NCBI RefSeq assembly: GCF_022682495.2
Contig: NC_071392.1
Span: forward strand, 131,625,318-131,689,317
DNA length: 64,000 nt
Source of the DNA: Desmodus rotundus
Lineage: Eukaryota; Chordata; Mammalia; Chiroptera; Phyllostomidae
Reading direction: 5' to 3'
The notes beneath the pieces are model-generated. The model was not told the DNA's origin. It saw nothing but the letters and a program-made list of their open reading frames with translations, and did not search any database. The position numbers were made by a program, and so were the translations under genes. Of this stretch, positions 11,313-21,275 are shown piece after piece (positions within the stretch are counted from its first letter, which is position 1; each line of letters starts with the position of its first letter).

Positions 11313-13251
11313 AAAAAACCTGGAAGACTTCTGGCCAAGATGGAGGCGTAGGTAGACACACTGTGCCTCCTCGCACAACCAAAAGAAGGACAACAACAAT
11401 TTAAAAACAAAAAGAAAAAGAACTGACAGAAAATCGAACTGTGTAAAAGTCTGACAGCCAAGGAGTTAAAGAAGACACATTCATCCAGACCAGTAGGAGG
11501 GGCGGAGATGCACAGCTGGGCAGAGAGGACTTGGGGCAAGGTGGTGGCTGGAGGACCCAGCAAGGTGGCAGATTGTGGACTGGGATGTCCCACATTCACA
11601 TGCAGATAAACCGGGAGGAACAAAGGGGGAATGAAACAGACTGTGCAGCCCAGGGAAATAAAGCCTCAAACCTCTGATTGAAAACACCCGTGGGGGTTGA
11701 GGCGGCAGCGGGAGAAACTCCCAACCTCATAGGAGAGTTCGTTGGAGAGGCCTACAGGGGCCTAGAGCGTGCACAAGCCCACCCACTCGGGAATCAGCAC
11801 CAGAGGGACGCAATTTGATGGTGGGTAGCAGAGGGAGTGACTGAAATCCAGCAGAGAGTGGAGCAAGCGCCATTGCTCCCTATTGGACCCCTCCCCCACG
11901 TACAGTGTCACAGCACAGCTACAAGCATTACCCCACCCTGGTGGACACCTAAGGCTCTGCCCCTTTACATAACAGGCATTCCAAGACAAAAAAATGACCC
12001 AAATGAAAGAACAGATCAAAGCTCCAGAAAAAATATAACTAAACAACACAGAGATAGCCAACCTATCAGATGCACAGTTCAAAACACTGGTAATCAGAAA
12101 GCTCACAGAATTGGTTGAATTTGGTCCCAAATTAGACGAAAACATGAAATCTATGCTGAGAGAAACAAAGGAAAATGTACAGGGAACCAATAGTGATGCG
12201 AAGGAAACTGGAACTCAAATCAACGGCGTGGACCAGAAGGAAGGAAGAAACATCCAACCAGAAGAGAATGAAGAAACAAGAATTTGGAAAAATGAGGAGA
12301 GGCTTAGGAACCTCCAGGACATCTTGAAACGTTCCAACATCCGAATTATAGGGGTGCCAGAAGGAGAAGAGGAAGAACAAGAAATTGAAAACTTATTTGA
12401 ACAAATAATGAAGGAGAACTTCCCTCATCTGGCAAAGGAAATAGACTTCCAGGAAGTCCAGGAAGTTCAGAGAATCCCAAAGAAGCTGGACCCAAGGAGG
12501 AACACACCAAGGCACATCATAAGTACACTACCCAAGATTACACAGAAGGAGAGAATCTTAGAAGCAGCTAGAGAAAAGGACACAGTCATCTACAAAAGGA
12601 GTTCCCGTAAGACTGTCAGCTGATTTCTCCAAAGAGACCTTACAGGCAAGAAGGGGCTGGCAAGAAGTATTCCAAGTCATGAAAGGCAAGGACCTACATC
12701 TAAGATTACTGTATCCAGCAAAGCTATCATTTAGAATGGAAGGGCAGATAAAGTGCTTCTCAGATAAGGTCAAGTTCAAGGAGTTCATCATCATCAAGCC
12801 ATTATTATATGAAATGTTAAAGGGACTTATCTAAGAAAAAGAAGATAAAAAATATGAACAGTAAAAATGACAGCAAACTCACAGTTATTAACAACCATAC
12901 CTAAAACAAAAACAAAAGCAAACTAAGCAAACAACTAGAACAGGAACAGAACCACAGAAATGGAGCTCACATGGAGGGTTATCAACAGGAGAGTGGGAGG
13001 GGGAGAGAGGGGGGAAAGGTACAGAGAATAAGTAGCATAAATGGTAGGTAGAAAATAGACAGGGGGAGAGTAAGAATAGTGTAGGAAATGTAGAAGCCAA
13101 AGAACTTATAAGTATGACCCATGAACATGAACTAAAGTGGGGGGGAATGTGGCAAGGAGGGGGTAGGCAGGATGGAGTGTAGTGAAGGGGGGTAAATGGG
13201 ACAACTGTAATAGCATAATCAATAAATATATTTTTAAAAAACCCTGGAAGA
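11313..13251 (+). mobile_element. Full-length HAL1 (half-LINE, ORF1-only) element, copy 1
   Basis: It starts just after 'cttctggccaagatgg' (YY1-like CAAGATGG at the 5' tip, as in L1 promoters). It contains a 5' UTR of about 660 bp, one ORF1-type coding region, a G-rich 3' UTR and an A-tail near 13230-13240. There is no room or sequence for ORF2, which defines HAL1. Target-site duplications flank it: 'aaaaaacctggaaga' at 11313-11327 and the same word with one extra c at 13236-13251. The second copy at 22.3 kb starts and ends at equivalent points, so this is a real full-length unit and not a chance deletion of an L1. It would need ORF2p in trans. Confidence 0.9.
11994..12834 (+). pseudogene. 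HAL1 copy 1 ORF1 (L1 ORF1p-like), broken
   Basis: L1 ORF1p is an RNA-binding trimer and nucleic-acid chaperone that coats LINE RNA. The ATG at 11994 follows an A-run, as in copy 2. A stop (TAA at 12036) closes the frame after 14 codons. The same frame reopens and encodes 170 residues from 12111 to 12623, including the RRM motif 'NIRIIGVPEGEEEEQ'. One extra A in the run at about 12593-12598 then shifts the frame before the C-terminal domain, which continues to the family stop at 12832-12834. The total span is 841 nt, one more than the 840 nt expected from copy 2, consistent with a single inserted base. The copy is inactive. Confidence 0.85.
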
Positions 13252-13680
13252 TTGTTCACTCTGCTGGAAAATGAGACAAACCTCTTTGCCATTAGGTCTC
13301 ACTCGAGACAAGTGACAGCACTCTCCCATCCACAGGTTCTGCCTGGTATCAGTGCACTTCAATGTCCATCACCCCTCCAGATTCACAATAATCTGTAGGT
13401 AGGCTTTACAAAGACCACATGTAGTGAGGTGAACAGGGATAGGCAAACCTTTTCTTTGAAGTCGATCTTCGGTTGTACCTTGCTAGTTGTGTTATTCCAG
13501 GTGGAGAGATAGAAAAGGGAGGTGAGTAGCCATGTGTATAAGTAGCCATCTTTCCAGGATCCATTCTGTGGTTTTTCCTAGTAATTAAAACTTCATCACA
13601 ATTTAGATTTTTAGGATCAGGTGATTAGTGTAAATATCAACTGTCCATAGCCTTAATTGGGTTCATAAAAAATTCTCATG
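13252..13680. other. Unassigned non-coding DNA
   Basis: This is sequence between HAL1 copy 1 and an L1M tail. No gene or repeat family is recognised. Confidence 0.4.
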
Positions 13681-13965
13681 TAAACACATGCAACAACATA
13701 GATGAATCTCAAATACATTATGCTAAGTAAAAGGAGACAGACTCAAAAGGATACACATAGCATGATTGTATTTATATGACATTCTGGAGTTAAAGGAGGA
13801 TACTGGCTTCAAAATGGCGCTAGAGGGAAATTAGGGGTGATGAACTTCTACATCTTTATTGTGGTGGTGTTTACAATATTATATGCATCAGTCAAAACTC
13901 AGAACTGTGCAGTAAAAATGGTACTTTCATGCATGTAAACTGTATCTCAATATAAACCCTCTTAG
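13680..13965 (+). repeat. Old L1M 3' end
   Basis: The sense strand shows the typical L1M tail: 'acatagatgaatctcaaata', 'tatttatatgacattctgg', 'gtggtggtgtttacaatatt', 'tgtatctcaatataaa'. This is the end of the ORF2 remnant plus 3' UTR, non-coding here. Confidence 0.7.
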
Positions 13966-14094
13966 GGAAAAAATCTTATGTACTTCTTCCATTCTACTAA
14001 ACTTTTTGCAGATCCACCAAAGCCTTATAAGTCTCTCAGCCTTTGTCCATTCTATTTAGACTGCCAAGAAATTCTCATTTAAACTGTATGTCCT

Positions 14095-14345
14095 GAATTA
14101 GATGCTGCCTCCTCTGGGAAGCCTCTCATAACTGCTTAAGACTTTTCTTTGTGTTTATCTAACATACAATGGTTCATGCTATCCCAGCCATCCTTATGAG
14201 GTATTGCAGGAGAATATCCATGTTTTCGTAACCTCTGATAGACTATAAGTCAATGAAAGCATGGATTTCATCATCTTTATCGTTGTATTCCTATCACCTA
14301 ACTCAATTGTAAATTTTGAGTCATCTATAACTTGGCTAATGTAGG
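14095..14345 (+). repeat. LINE-2 3' end
   Basis: 'cctctgggaagcctctcata' is followed by 'gatagactataagtcaatga' and 'tcgttgtattcctatcacc', the order found in L2 3' ends. It is ancient and inactive. Confidence 0.6.
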
Positions 14346-14516
14346 GTAGCTACTATCTAGCACACGTACCTAGTCACCAGGAACTAGTGTTTTCAAGAAC
14401 CTTCCAGGAAGCCCCTAAAAATCACAAAATATTTGCCAAATTACTTGCAAAATCCTTGCACCTGACTATGAATGTTCAGCTGTGGATCTCACAAAGCAGA
14501 TGGATTTGCCACTGAA

Positions 14517-15173
14517 TTTTTTTTAATTTTAATTTTTTATTGTTATTCAATTACAGTTGTATGCCTTTTCTCCCCATCCCTCCACCCCACCCCAGCTAAA
14601 CCCCCCTCCCTCCCCCACCTCCACCTTCCCCCTTGATTTGGTCCATGTGTCCTTTAAAGTAGTTCCTGTAATCCCCTCTCCTCACTGTCCCCTCCCCACT
14701 CCCCCCTGCCCATTGTTAGATTGTTCTTAACTTCAATGTCTCTGGTTATATTTTGTTTGCTTTTTTCTTCTATTGATTATGTTCCAGTTAAAGATGAGAT
14801 CATATGGTATTTGTCCCTCACCGTCTGGCTTATTTCACTTAACATAATGCTCTCCAGTTCCATCCATGCTGTTGCAAAGGGTATAAGCTCCTTCTTTCTC
14901 TCTGCTGTGTAGAATTCCATTGTGTAAATATACCATAGTTTTTGGATCCACTCATTTGCTGAGGGGCACCTAGGCTACTTCCAGCACTTGGCTATGGTAA
15001 ATTGTGCTGCTGTGAACATTGGGGTGCACAGGTTCTTTTGGATTGGTGTTTCAGGGTTCTTAGGGCATAATCCCAGCAGCGGAATTGCTGGGTCAAAGGG
15101 TAGTTCCATTTTTAGTTTTCTGAGGAAATTCCATACTGTTTTCCACAGTGGCCTCACCAGTCTGCATTCCCAC
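14517..15173 (-). mobile_element. L1 3' end, antisense half of an inverted pair
   Basis: It starts with poly-T at 14517-14524 and runs through the antisense 3' UTR, the ORF2 stop region and about 430 bp of the ORF2 C-terminus, ending at 15173. The first 430 bp (14519-14948) are repeated in inverted orientation from 15174. The remaining 225 bp form the loop. Translated on the minus strand, the loop holds a typical ORF2 C-terminal cysteine-rich segment around '[17 protein letters not shown]'. See the next entry for the partner arm. Confidence 0.9.
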
Positions 15174-15610
15174 GATCCAAAAACTATGGTATATTTACAC
15201 AATGGAATTCTATGCAACAGAGAGAAAGAAGGAGATTATACCCCTTGCAACAGCATGGATGGAACTGGAGAGCATTATGCTAAGTGAAATAAGCCAGACG
15301 GTGAGGGACAAATACCATATTATCTCACCTTTAACTGGAACATAATAAATAGAAGAAAAAAGGAAACAAAATATAACCAGAGACATTGAAGTTAAGAACA
15401 ATCTAACAATGGTCAGGGGGGAGTGGGGAGGGGACAATGAGGAGAGGGGAATACAGGAACTACTATAAAGGACACATGGACAAAATCAAGGGGGAGGGTG
15501 GAGGTGGGGGAGGGAGGGGGTTTCAGCTGGGTTGGGGTGGAGGGATGGGGAGAAAAGGCACACAACAGTAATTGAATAACAATAAAAAATTAAAATTATT
15601 TAAAAAAAAA
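15174..15610 (+). mobile_element. L1 3' end, sense half of the inverted pair
   Basis: It begins abruptly at 'gatccaaaaactatgg', the reverse complement of 14942-14948 and onward. It then follows the L1 ORF2 C-terminus (ending '...DKYHIISPLTGT' then stop near 15343), the G-rich 3' UTR and an A-tail at 15590-15610. By eye the arms differ at only a few per cent of positions. The two arms face each other 5' to 5', so each outer end carries its own A-tail. Ordinary twin priming gives only one tail, so this needs two insertions or a fold-back event. Confidence 0.9.
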
Positions 15611-15611
15611 G

Positions 15612-15776
15612 AAGGTGAAGGGATTAGTCAAAGAACATATGTGAAGGACCATGGACATGCACAACGGTGTGGGGATTGACTGTGGAAGTAAGGGGTGGGC
15701 AGGGTGGAGGGGGCTGAACAGAGAAAAACTCGGTCAACTGTAACAACATAAACAATAATACAAAATTAGTGAAAAA
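15612..15776 (+). mobile_element. 5'-truncated L1 3' end (second tail subfamily)
   Basis: 'ggattagtcaaagaacatat', 'gaccatggacatgcacaac' and 'ggggattgactgtgg' match the sense of the tail at 10656-10925. It ends in an A-rich stretch near 15766. It sits immediately beside the inverted pair's A-tail, so insertions are stacked here. Confidence 0.7.
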
Positions 15777-16450
15777 AAAGGAAAGGGTTTGATGTAAGGA
15801 AAGCAGGTTTATTCACAAGCTGGCAACTTGAGAACTTGGGAGACTCTTGTTACAAAGACCATCTTAACATTTCAGTGCAGGTAGCGTTTTTTATGAGCAG
15901 GGAAGAAGACAGAACAAAAGAAACCAAAGGGAATTGTGGGCTCTCTTTGAGGGTGCTATGTGCGAGTCAGCACAGTCTGGTCTGACAACCATCTAGGAGC
16001 TGGTCAAGCAATGGTCTGGTTTTCCTGGAAGGTGAACAGATCTCCTGGAGCTGAAATGTGTGAAGGCTTGGAGTCTGCTTCCTTTGAGGTTAGCTCCTAG
16101 AATCCTTTAAGCAAAGGCTGTTTATTGGTAGCTACATGTGAATTTACAAGTCATCTTTTACAGAAACAATGTTAAAAGAATGGTAGAGTGAGTTACATAA
16201 ACATACTAAGGTCCTGAGAAGTCCTGCAATGAAACTACCTCTTTAACTCAACTTAACCAAACATTCAACCCCAGAAACATCCTCTCCTTTTGTTCATGAG
16301 CACTCTTAGGAACCAATTTAAGGAAATGTGAAAGAGTATTAATCTGGTTCGCACAGCCTCTGACCTTTACAACATCAATTGGAGCTATAGTACCGGAGTT
16401 CTGCATTGATTGTTGGGAAAGTGCAATTCTTGAATGTTGACAACTTAATT
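15777..16450 (-). repeat. Possible LTR or other interspersed repeat, unnamed
   Basis: The 'aagcaggtttattcacaagc' start and the following text resemble an antisense LTR of mammalian ERVs (a polyadenylation-type TTTATT on the plus strand near the left edge). I cannot name the family and see no internal retroviral genes. Confidence 0.3.
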
Positions 16451-17190
16451 TAATTTAAATAGATTTTCATAGTTTTACAATTTTGTCTCTCAGTGATTAA
16501 TATGAAAGAACATAACTAAATTTAATAACTACTAATAAAGTGAAACTATTTCCTTTTAATGTAAGAGTATCAAGGACTTTTCACTTGATAGGAGAAGCTG
16601 GCTTAGTTTTATATACATAGTTGTAACTTTTCACAAAACTGTGTTCTGACAAAATGTAAAAATCAAACTTTTAAAAACTGGCGTACATGATCAGTAATGC
16701 TTTCATCTTAGGTATACCAATCTGGTATTAATTTATTTTTTCCATTTTTATCCCCCAATGTTTTAATAAGTTAGCTAATAATCAGTCAAATTCTAAAGTC
16801 ACAAAGAAACCTAGCAGTGAATATTCAAATAAATGACCACTCTCTACAGATACCTCTTGTAGCTTTGGATGCAGAGCCCTCTATATTATACATGCTTAAT
16901 AAATATTTTCTAAATGAATTTATAAATGCTTAGTAAATATTTTCTAAATGATTAAGTAAATTTGTTCATTAGATTTCTTCAGTGCTGAGTATACCCAAAT
17001 GAGAAAACATTTAAGCAAAACCCAATGTCTATAGTCAGAAATGTATTTCCTGGTTGGAACTCATTTCATACTTTTAGAAGTGAGAGTACATGTGGAAAGT
17101 ATTCATATAACACTTCCCTATTACTGCTAAAGAAGTTCTCCTGGAAAGCAGTTTCAAGTAGAAAGTGGTCTTATATGATCAGGTGGGGCA
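16451..17190. other. AT-rich unassigned DNA
   Basis: No gene is seen. A short direct repeat ('gcttaataaatattttctaaatga' and a near copy about 35 bp later, 16890-16950) is the only structure. No repeat family is recognised. Confidence 0.4.
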
Positions 17191-17192
17191 AA

Positions 17193-17371
17193 GAAAGAAA
17201 GAAGGAAAGGAAGGAAGGAAGGAAGGAAGGAAGGAAGGAAGGAAGGAAGGAAGGAGGGAAGGAAGGAAGGAAGGAAGAAAGAAAAAGAAAGAAAGGAAGG
17301 AAGGAAGGAAGGAAGGAAGGAAGGAAGGAAGGAAGGAAGGAAGGAAGGAAGGAAGGAAGGAAGGAAGGAAA
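17193..17371 (+). repeat. (GGAA)n microsatellite
   Basis: About 180 bp of GGAA repeats, interrupted once near 17273-17298 by 'gaaagaaaaagaaagaaa'. Long frames of KEGR or FLPS repeats on both strands are an artefact of the repeat and are not genes. GGAA is the core binding site of ETS transcription factors. Confidence 0.98.
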
Positions 17372-18164
17372 TATACCAAGATTTTGAGGAGAGCAGAATG
17401 GGAAAGAAAAATTGCACATCTCTGAAGCAACAGGATGTGCTGTAACTGTCCTGTTTTAATAACTTTGTTGTTTGTGTTAATGCCACATCACACTGTACCT
17501 CCTGTCCCCTTCTGTATTTCCCCAGCTCAGAAACATTTGGACAGGTCTTGGTGTCTGTCAACAGCTCTGCTTTCAGCTTCGTTTTGTGGCACATTACAGC
17601 ACTGGCCTTCCCTTGAGGTGTCCCTTCCTGTCAGCTGTCGACACATGCTGCCTCTTTGGACAATGCTCATATTCACATGATGTGGGAACCAGGGGAAATG
17701 TCATTAACTGCCTGGCAATGACAGCTGCCCTGGCCAGAAGCACAGAGGCTGTCTCCTTCCCTGCTCTGCTTTTGACCTTCAAGTCTGGTCAATTCCTCCA
17801 TCCACTGTCACCTGAGGTACAAGGAAGGACTGGCTGACTCTCAGCAGTGGGATTCCCTGCCTGCCAGGCTCTACCTCAGGCCAGTGTCCTTCCAGGAGGT
17901 GAACAAGAGGTCCAGGCTGGCCCAGGTGCCATGTAGCATGCAAGCTGCTTATCTGGTGTACAGGGTCCAGATACAGGAAGGTAGGTACCAGGAATGTCAG
18001 CTGCTTACTAGTTTCAGGTATTTCTCCTTGGTAACAACTGGAGGGATTCTGTTATTTTATTCTTTACATTTCCTATTGGAATATAACATACAAGATATGT
18101 CTAAAGTACATTCAAGAATGTACAGCTTGATAAAACTTTACATGTTTCTGTACAGCTTACTAGC
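17372..18164. other. Unassigned, relatively GC-balanced DNA
   Basis: No repeat is recognised. Several 80-95 codon frames overlap on both strands, with no domain, so none is supported as a gene. It could be unique intergenic sequence or hold a regulatory element. Confidence 0.35.
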
Positions 18165-18530
18165 TTGAGCTTCCACAATAAAGGAGCATAGACGGGGTTG
18201 CTTATACAAGAGCAATTTATTTTCTCACAGTTCTGGAGACTGGAAATCCAAAATCAAGATGCCAGCAGGGTCCGTGTCCTGTGAGGCTCTCTTCTTTGGT
18301 TGCAGGTGGCTACCTTCTTGCTGTGCTCTCACATGGTGGAGAGAAGAAAACAGCGAACCATTTGGTGTCTCTTCTTGTATGGACTCTAATCCTAATAGAT
18401 CAGTTCCCCCTTCTTACCTCATTTAATCTTATTTACCTCCATAATGACCCTACTTCTAACACAGTCACATGGGGGTGAGGGCTTCAGTGTTTGAATTTGG
18501 GGAGATGCAATTCAGTCCACAGCAGATGTG
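18165..18530 (-). repeat. MaLR-type LTR relic, antisense
   Basis: 'tttattttctcacagttctg', 'gagactggaaatccaaaatc', 'ctgtgctctcacatggtgg', 'cctcatttaatcttatttac' and 'gcaattcagtccacagcag' follow the antisense order of MLT/MST-like LTRs. A better preserved relative is at 53991-54632. There is no internal coding region beside it. Confidence 0.6.
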
Positions 18531-19060
18531 TATTACCAGAACCCAGATCAAGATTCAGAACCCTCCTAGCATTCTAGGAGTTTTCCTGTTTCACCCTCCT
18601 AACCACCTCCAGAAGTAACCACTGCTTTCATGTCTGTCACCATCAATTAATTTTTCCTTTTTTGAACATCATATAAATGGAGTCATGCCAAGTAGAAGCT
18701 TTTGTGTCTGGCTTTTTTCCTCAACATTATGTCCATGAGTCACTCATTTCATTGTGTGTACTCATAGTTAATTTATTTTTTATTGCTGTGTAATATTTCA
18801 TTATATAAATATATACTGATTTACCCATTCTCCTATTGATAAATCAGCTAAGAATACTCTTGCACAGGGTGAGGAAAAAGTAGGTTTACAGTTGTCTGTA
18901 AGGAAATAATACAATAATAAATAATTGTAAACCTACTTTTGCTCCACCTTGTATATGACTTTTGTTGGACATAGACACACTTTCTTGGGTACATAGTAAG
19001 AATAGAATCACTGGGCCATAGATTTAAGATTTTAATGCAGTTAAGCATGTAAAGTTGGAA
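18531..19060 (-). repeat. Old L1/HAL1-type 3' end, antisense, split by a MITE
   Basis: 'ccagaagtaaccactgcttt', 'atataaatggagtcatgcc', 'attgctgtgtaatatttc' and, after the MITE, 'gacttttgttggacatag' are antisense L1M/HAL1 3'-end words. The mariner-type MITE at 18864-18953 interrupts the match, and the L1 continues on its right. Confidence 0.6.
18864..18953. mobile_element. Short palindromic mariner-type MITE
   Basis: A 90-bp element whose ends are inverted copies: left 'aaaaagtaggtttacagtt', right 'aattgtaaacctacttttgc'. The outer tips are 'cagggtgag' and its diverged complement 'ctccacctt'. Size, palindromic form and termini fit a Tc1/mariner MITE. It lies within an older L1 3' end, so it is younger than that L1. 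It encodes nothing, but any transcript would fold into a near-perfect hairpin. Confidence 0.8.
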
Positions 19061-19164
19061 AAACAAGCAAGTTTTAGCTATAAATAAAACATGAGTGTTT
19101 CAGGTTTCAATCAATTGAAAGTACAAGTAGTACTTCATTAACATCAAGGAGAGGTGATCACTAC

Positions 19165-19290
19165 ATACTAGCTGGACTTGAACCTTTGCTCTGCCACTTA
19201 AGTAAGGCTACTTAAGTCCTCTGTGCCTCAGTTTTCTCATCTGTAAAATGTTGATAATGATAATAGTACTTACTTCCAGCAGTGATGTGT
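19165..19290 (+). repeat. MIR SINE core
   Basis: 'actagctggacttgaacc', 'tcctctgtgcctcagttttc', 'tcatctgtaaaatg' and 'gataatgataatagtactta' form a clear MIR core and 3' part. It is an ancient, inactive tRNA-derived SINE. Confidence 0.9.
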
Positions 19291-20125
19291 CTATTTAACA
19301 CCAGAGAAGATTGTTTTAACACTGCCTCTTCTATGTGACAAAATAATTTTCCATATTAACTATGTAGTGACCGTGATAATTATTCATTCCTTAATTTGTT
19401 TTTTAACACAATTAACAGCATAAAAAGAAGAATTGAAATTAAGTTTTAAAAATATTCTTCATATTTGGTGAAACATTTTGTATATGAACTAAAATTTTCA
19501 TTTATCAAACAAAACTTGTCTTGAACATCACACTCAGTTTCACTATTTTAAATTTTAGTCGCAAACGAAAACTTCAAGTTGTCCCATACACATAAAATGA
19601 CTCAGGTTCTGTGTTTTGGTCTTCACACTCACAGGGTACCTCATTTCTTTTAGATCTTCTGGCTACAGCAGGCACACATAGAAACATAAGATCTGGAGAC
19701 AACAACTGAGCCCCAAGCCCCAAGCCCAGTGGTTCTGCATTGACTCCTGAAATGAATGCATGACTTGAGTGTGTGTTGGAGGCTGGCTCTAATAATGGGA
19801 ATTCTCCAAATTACATTCTATGTGGAGTGCATGTTTATTAAAGGGGAAGTAATAAAAATGTGGTAACTTGAAGCTTACGTGTATATTTTTAAAACTCAGC
19901 AGTAACTACAACAATTATTTCAAACACAGACCAATGTTGGGGAGGGGTATTTTATCACTGAAGCTGTTCAGAATGGCTGACTCATAGTAATAATAAAAAT
20001 GGGAGGTAAACTTCTGATCGATACTATTTCTGCTCTAACATTCTCTCATGACAATGCATCTGCTCAACTTACTGCACCTGGGGCTGAGAGCTCCTGCTAC
20101 CATACTCCTGGGCCTCCACTTCTTC
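19291..20125. other. Unassigned AT-rich DNA
   Basis: No gene or repeat family is recognised, apart from small A/T-rich runs. Confidence 0.35.
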
Positions 20126-20860
20126 CTGAGACTTCTCTGGAGTCATTAACAAATACTTACTGAACACAAGGATGCACAAAGCATCAATCACTTCCTACAC
20201 TGAGGCCAGAGGAGTGAACAAATCAGGCCCTTGACCTCAAAGAGCTTATGTTCTGGGTAGGGAGGAGGGAAAAGGTAATGAAAAAATAAGTAAATGTATC
20301 AGATGTCAAGAGTGATAGATGCTATGAACACTAAAAAAAAAAAAAGAAATAGATTAAGGAGAACAGAAGAGATGTGGGGAGGGTCCAATTCCTAATCCAT
20401 GATCAGGAAGGCCTCTCTGAAGTGACAGGTAAACCACATGAACCTCTGGTAAACAGAGGCTGAGGGCAGAAGAAGTGTCAAACCCTGGAGGGAGCATCCT
20501 GGGAACAGAAATGGGGCCCATGTGGCCAGACCAGCGTTGGAGGGGCGAGAAGTAGGATTTGAGGTCATGGGAGCAGGGTTGGGCCAGTGGGCAAGGTCTT
20601 ACTGGCACAGTGGGGACATTGAATGCTACTCTGAGGGAGCTGGGAGCTTGATGGGGGTTCAGAGTTTAGCAGAAGAAAGAGTTGCTTTGAAATGTTTTAG
20701 CAGAATCACTCTGGCTGCTGTGTTGAAGAGAGATGTATAGCAAGATGAGGAGGACAAGGGCAGAAACAGGAAATCTCTCACCAACAGCCCCAGATTGATC
20801 AAGAATCTAAGATGAAGGTGTCTTATACCAGGTACCAATAGTGGAGATGGAATTAGTAAT
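20126..20860 (+). repeat. Ancient mammalian interspersed repeat, family unnamed
   Basis: The order 'aacaaatacttactgaacac', 'gacctcaaagagcttatgtt', 'aggcctctctgaagtgacag', 'agcagaatcactctggctgc' matches a long, common ancient mammalian repeat that I recognise by layout but cannot name with confidence. Frames of 72-84 codons within it are chance. Confidence 0.5.
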
Positions 20861-20895
20861 AAAAGTAAGGCAGAGTCAGCAGATTTACTGCTGGA

Positions 20896-20975
<80 letters not shown>
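20896..20975 (+). repeat. Compound (GT)n(GA)n microsatellite
   Basis: About 16 GT units (20898-20930) run straight into about 19 GA units. The alternating purine-pyrimidine part can adopt Z-DNA and the GA part is a mirror-repeat purine tract. It is likely length-polymorphic. Confidence 0.98.
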
Positions 20976-21124
20976 GCGTGAGAGCAAGAGCGTGATGGTC
21001 AAGGATGTCCACTTATTTGGAGGCATGAAGTGGGAGCTCTTGGCTGAGCTGGGGAATGCCAGAATACTGGGGAGTAGCAGGTTTATAAATAGTGTTGTAA
21101 ACATGTTGGCCATTATTATTATTA

Positions 21125-21275
21125 ATTTGTATTGTCTACCTCTACTCATTAGAGTGTAAAATATGATGAGGGCAGGGGATTTTGTCTGTGTTGTTCATAG
21201 CTGTATTTAGTCCTTAAAATAATACCTGACTCATGGTAGGTGCCTAGTTAATATGTGTGGAATAAATGAATGACT
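21125..21275 (+). repeat. LINE-2 3' end
   Basis: 'gatgagggcaggggattttg', 'gttgttcatagctgtattta', 'ctcatggtaggtgcctagtt' and 'aataaatgaatga' are the classical last 120 bp of L2. Confidence 0.9.

Noticed and set aside
15210..15437. Hydrophobic 75-codon minus-strand frame in the inverted L1 pair
   Set aside because: It is the antisense of the L1 ORF2 C-terminus; similar frames appear at every copy of this L1 tail.
17154..17594. Long KEGR/FLPS-repeat frames on both strands
   Set aside because: They are the six-frame translation of a GGAA microsatellite; low complexity and present on both strands.
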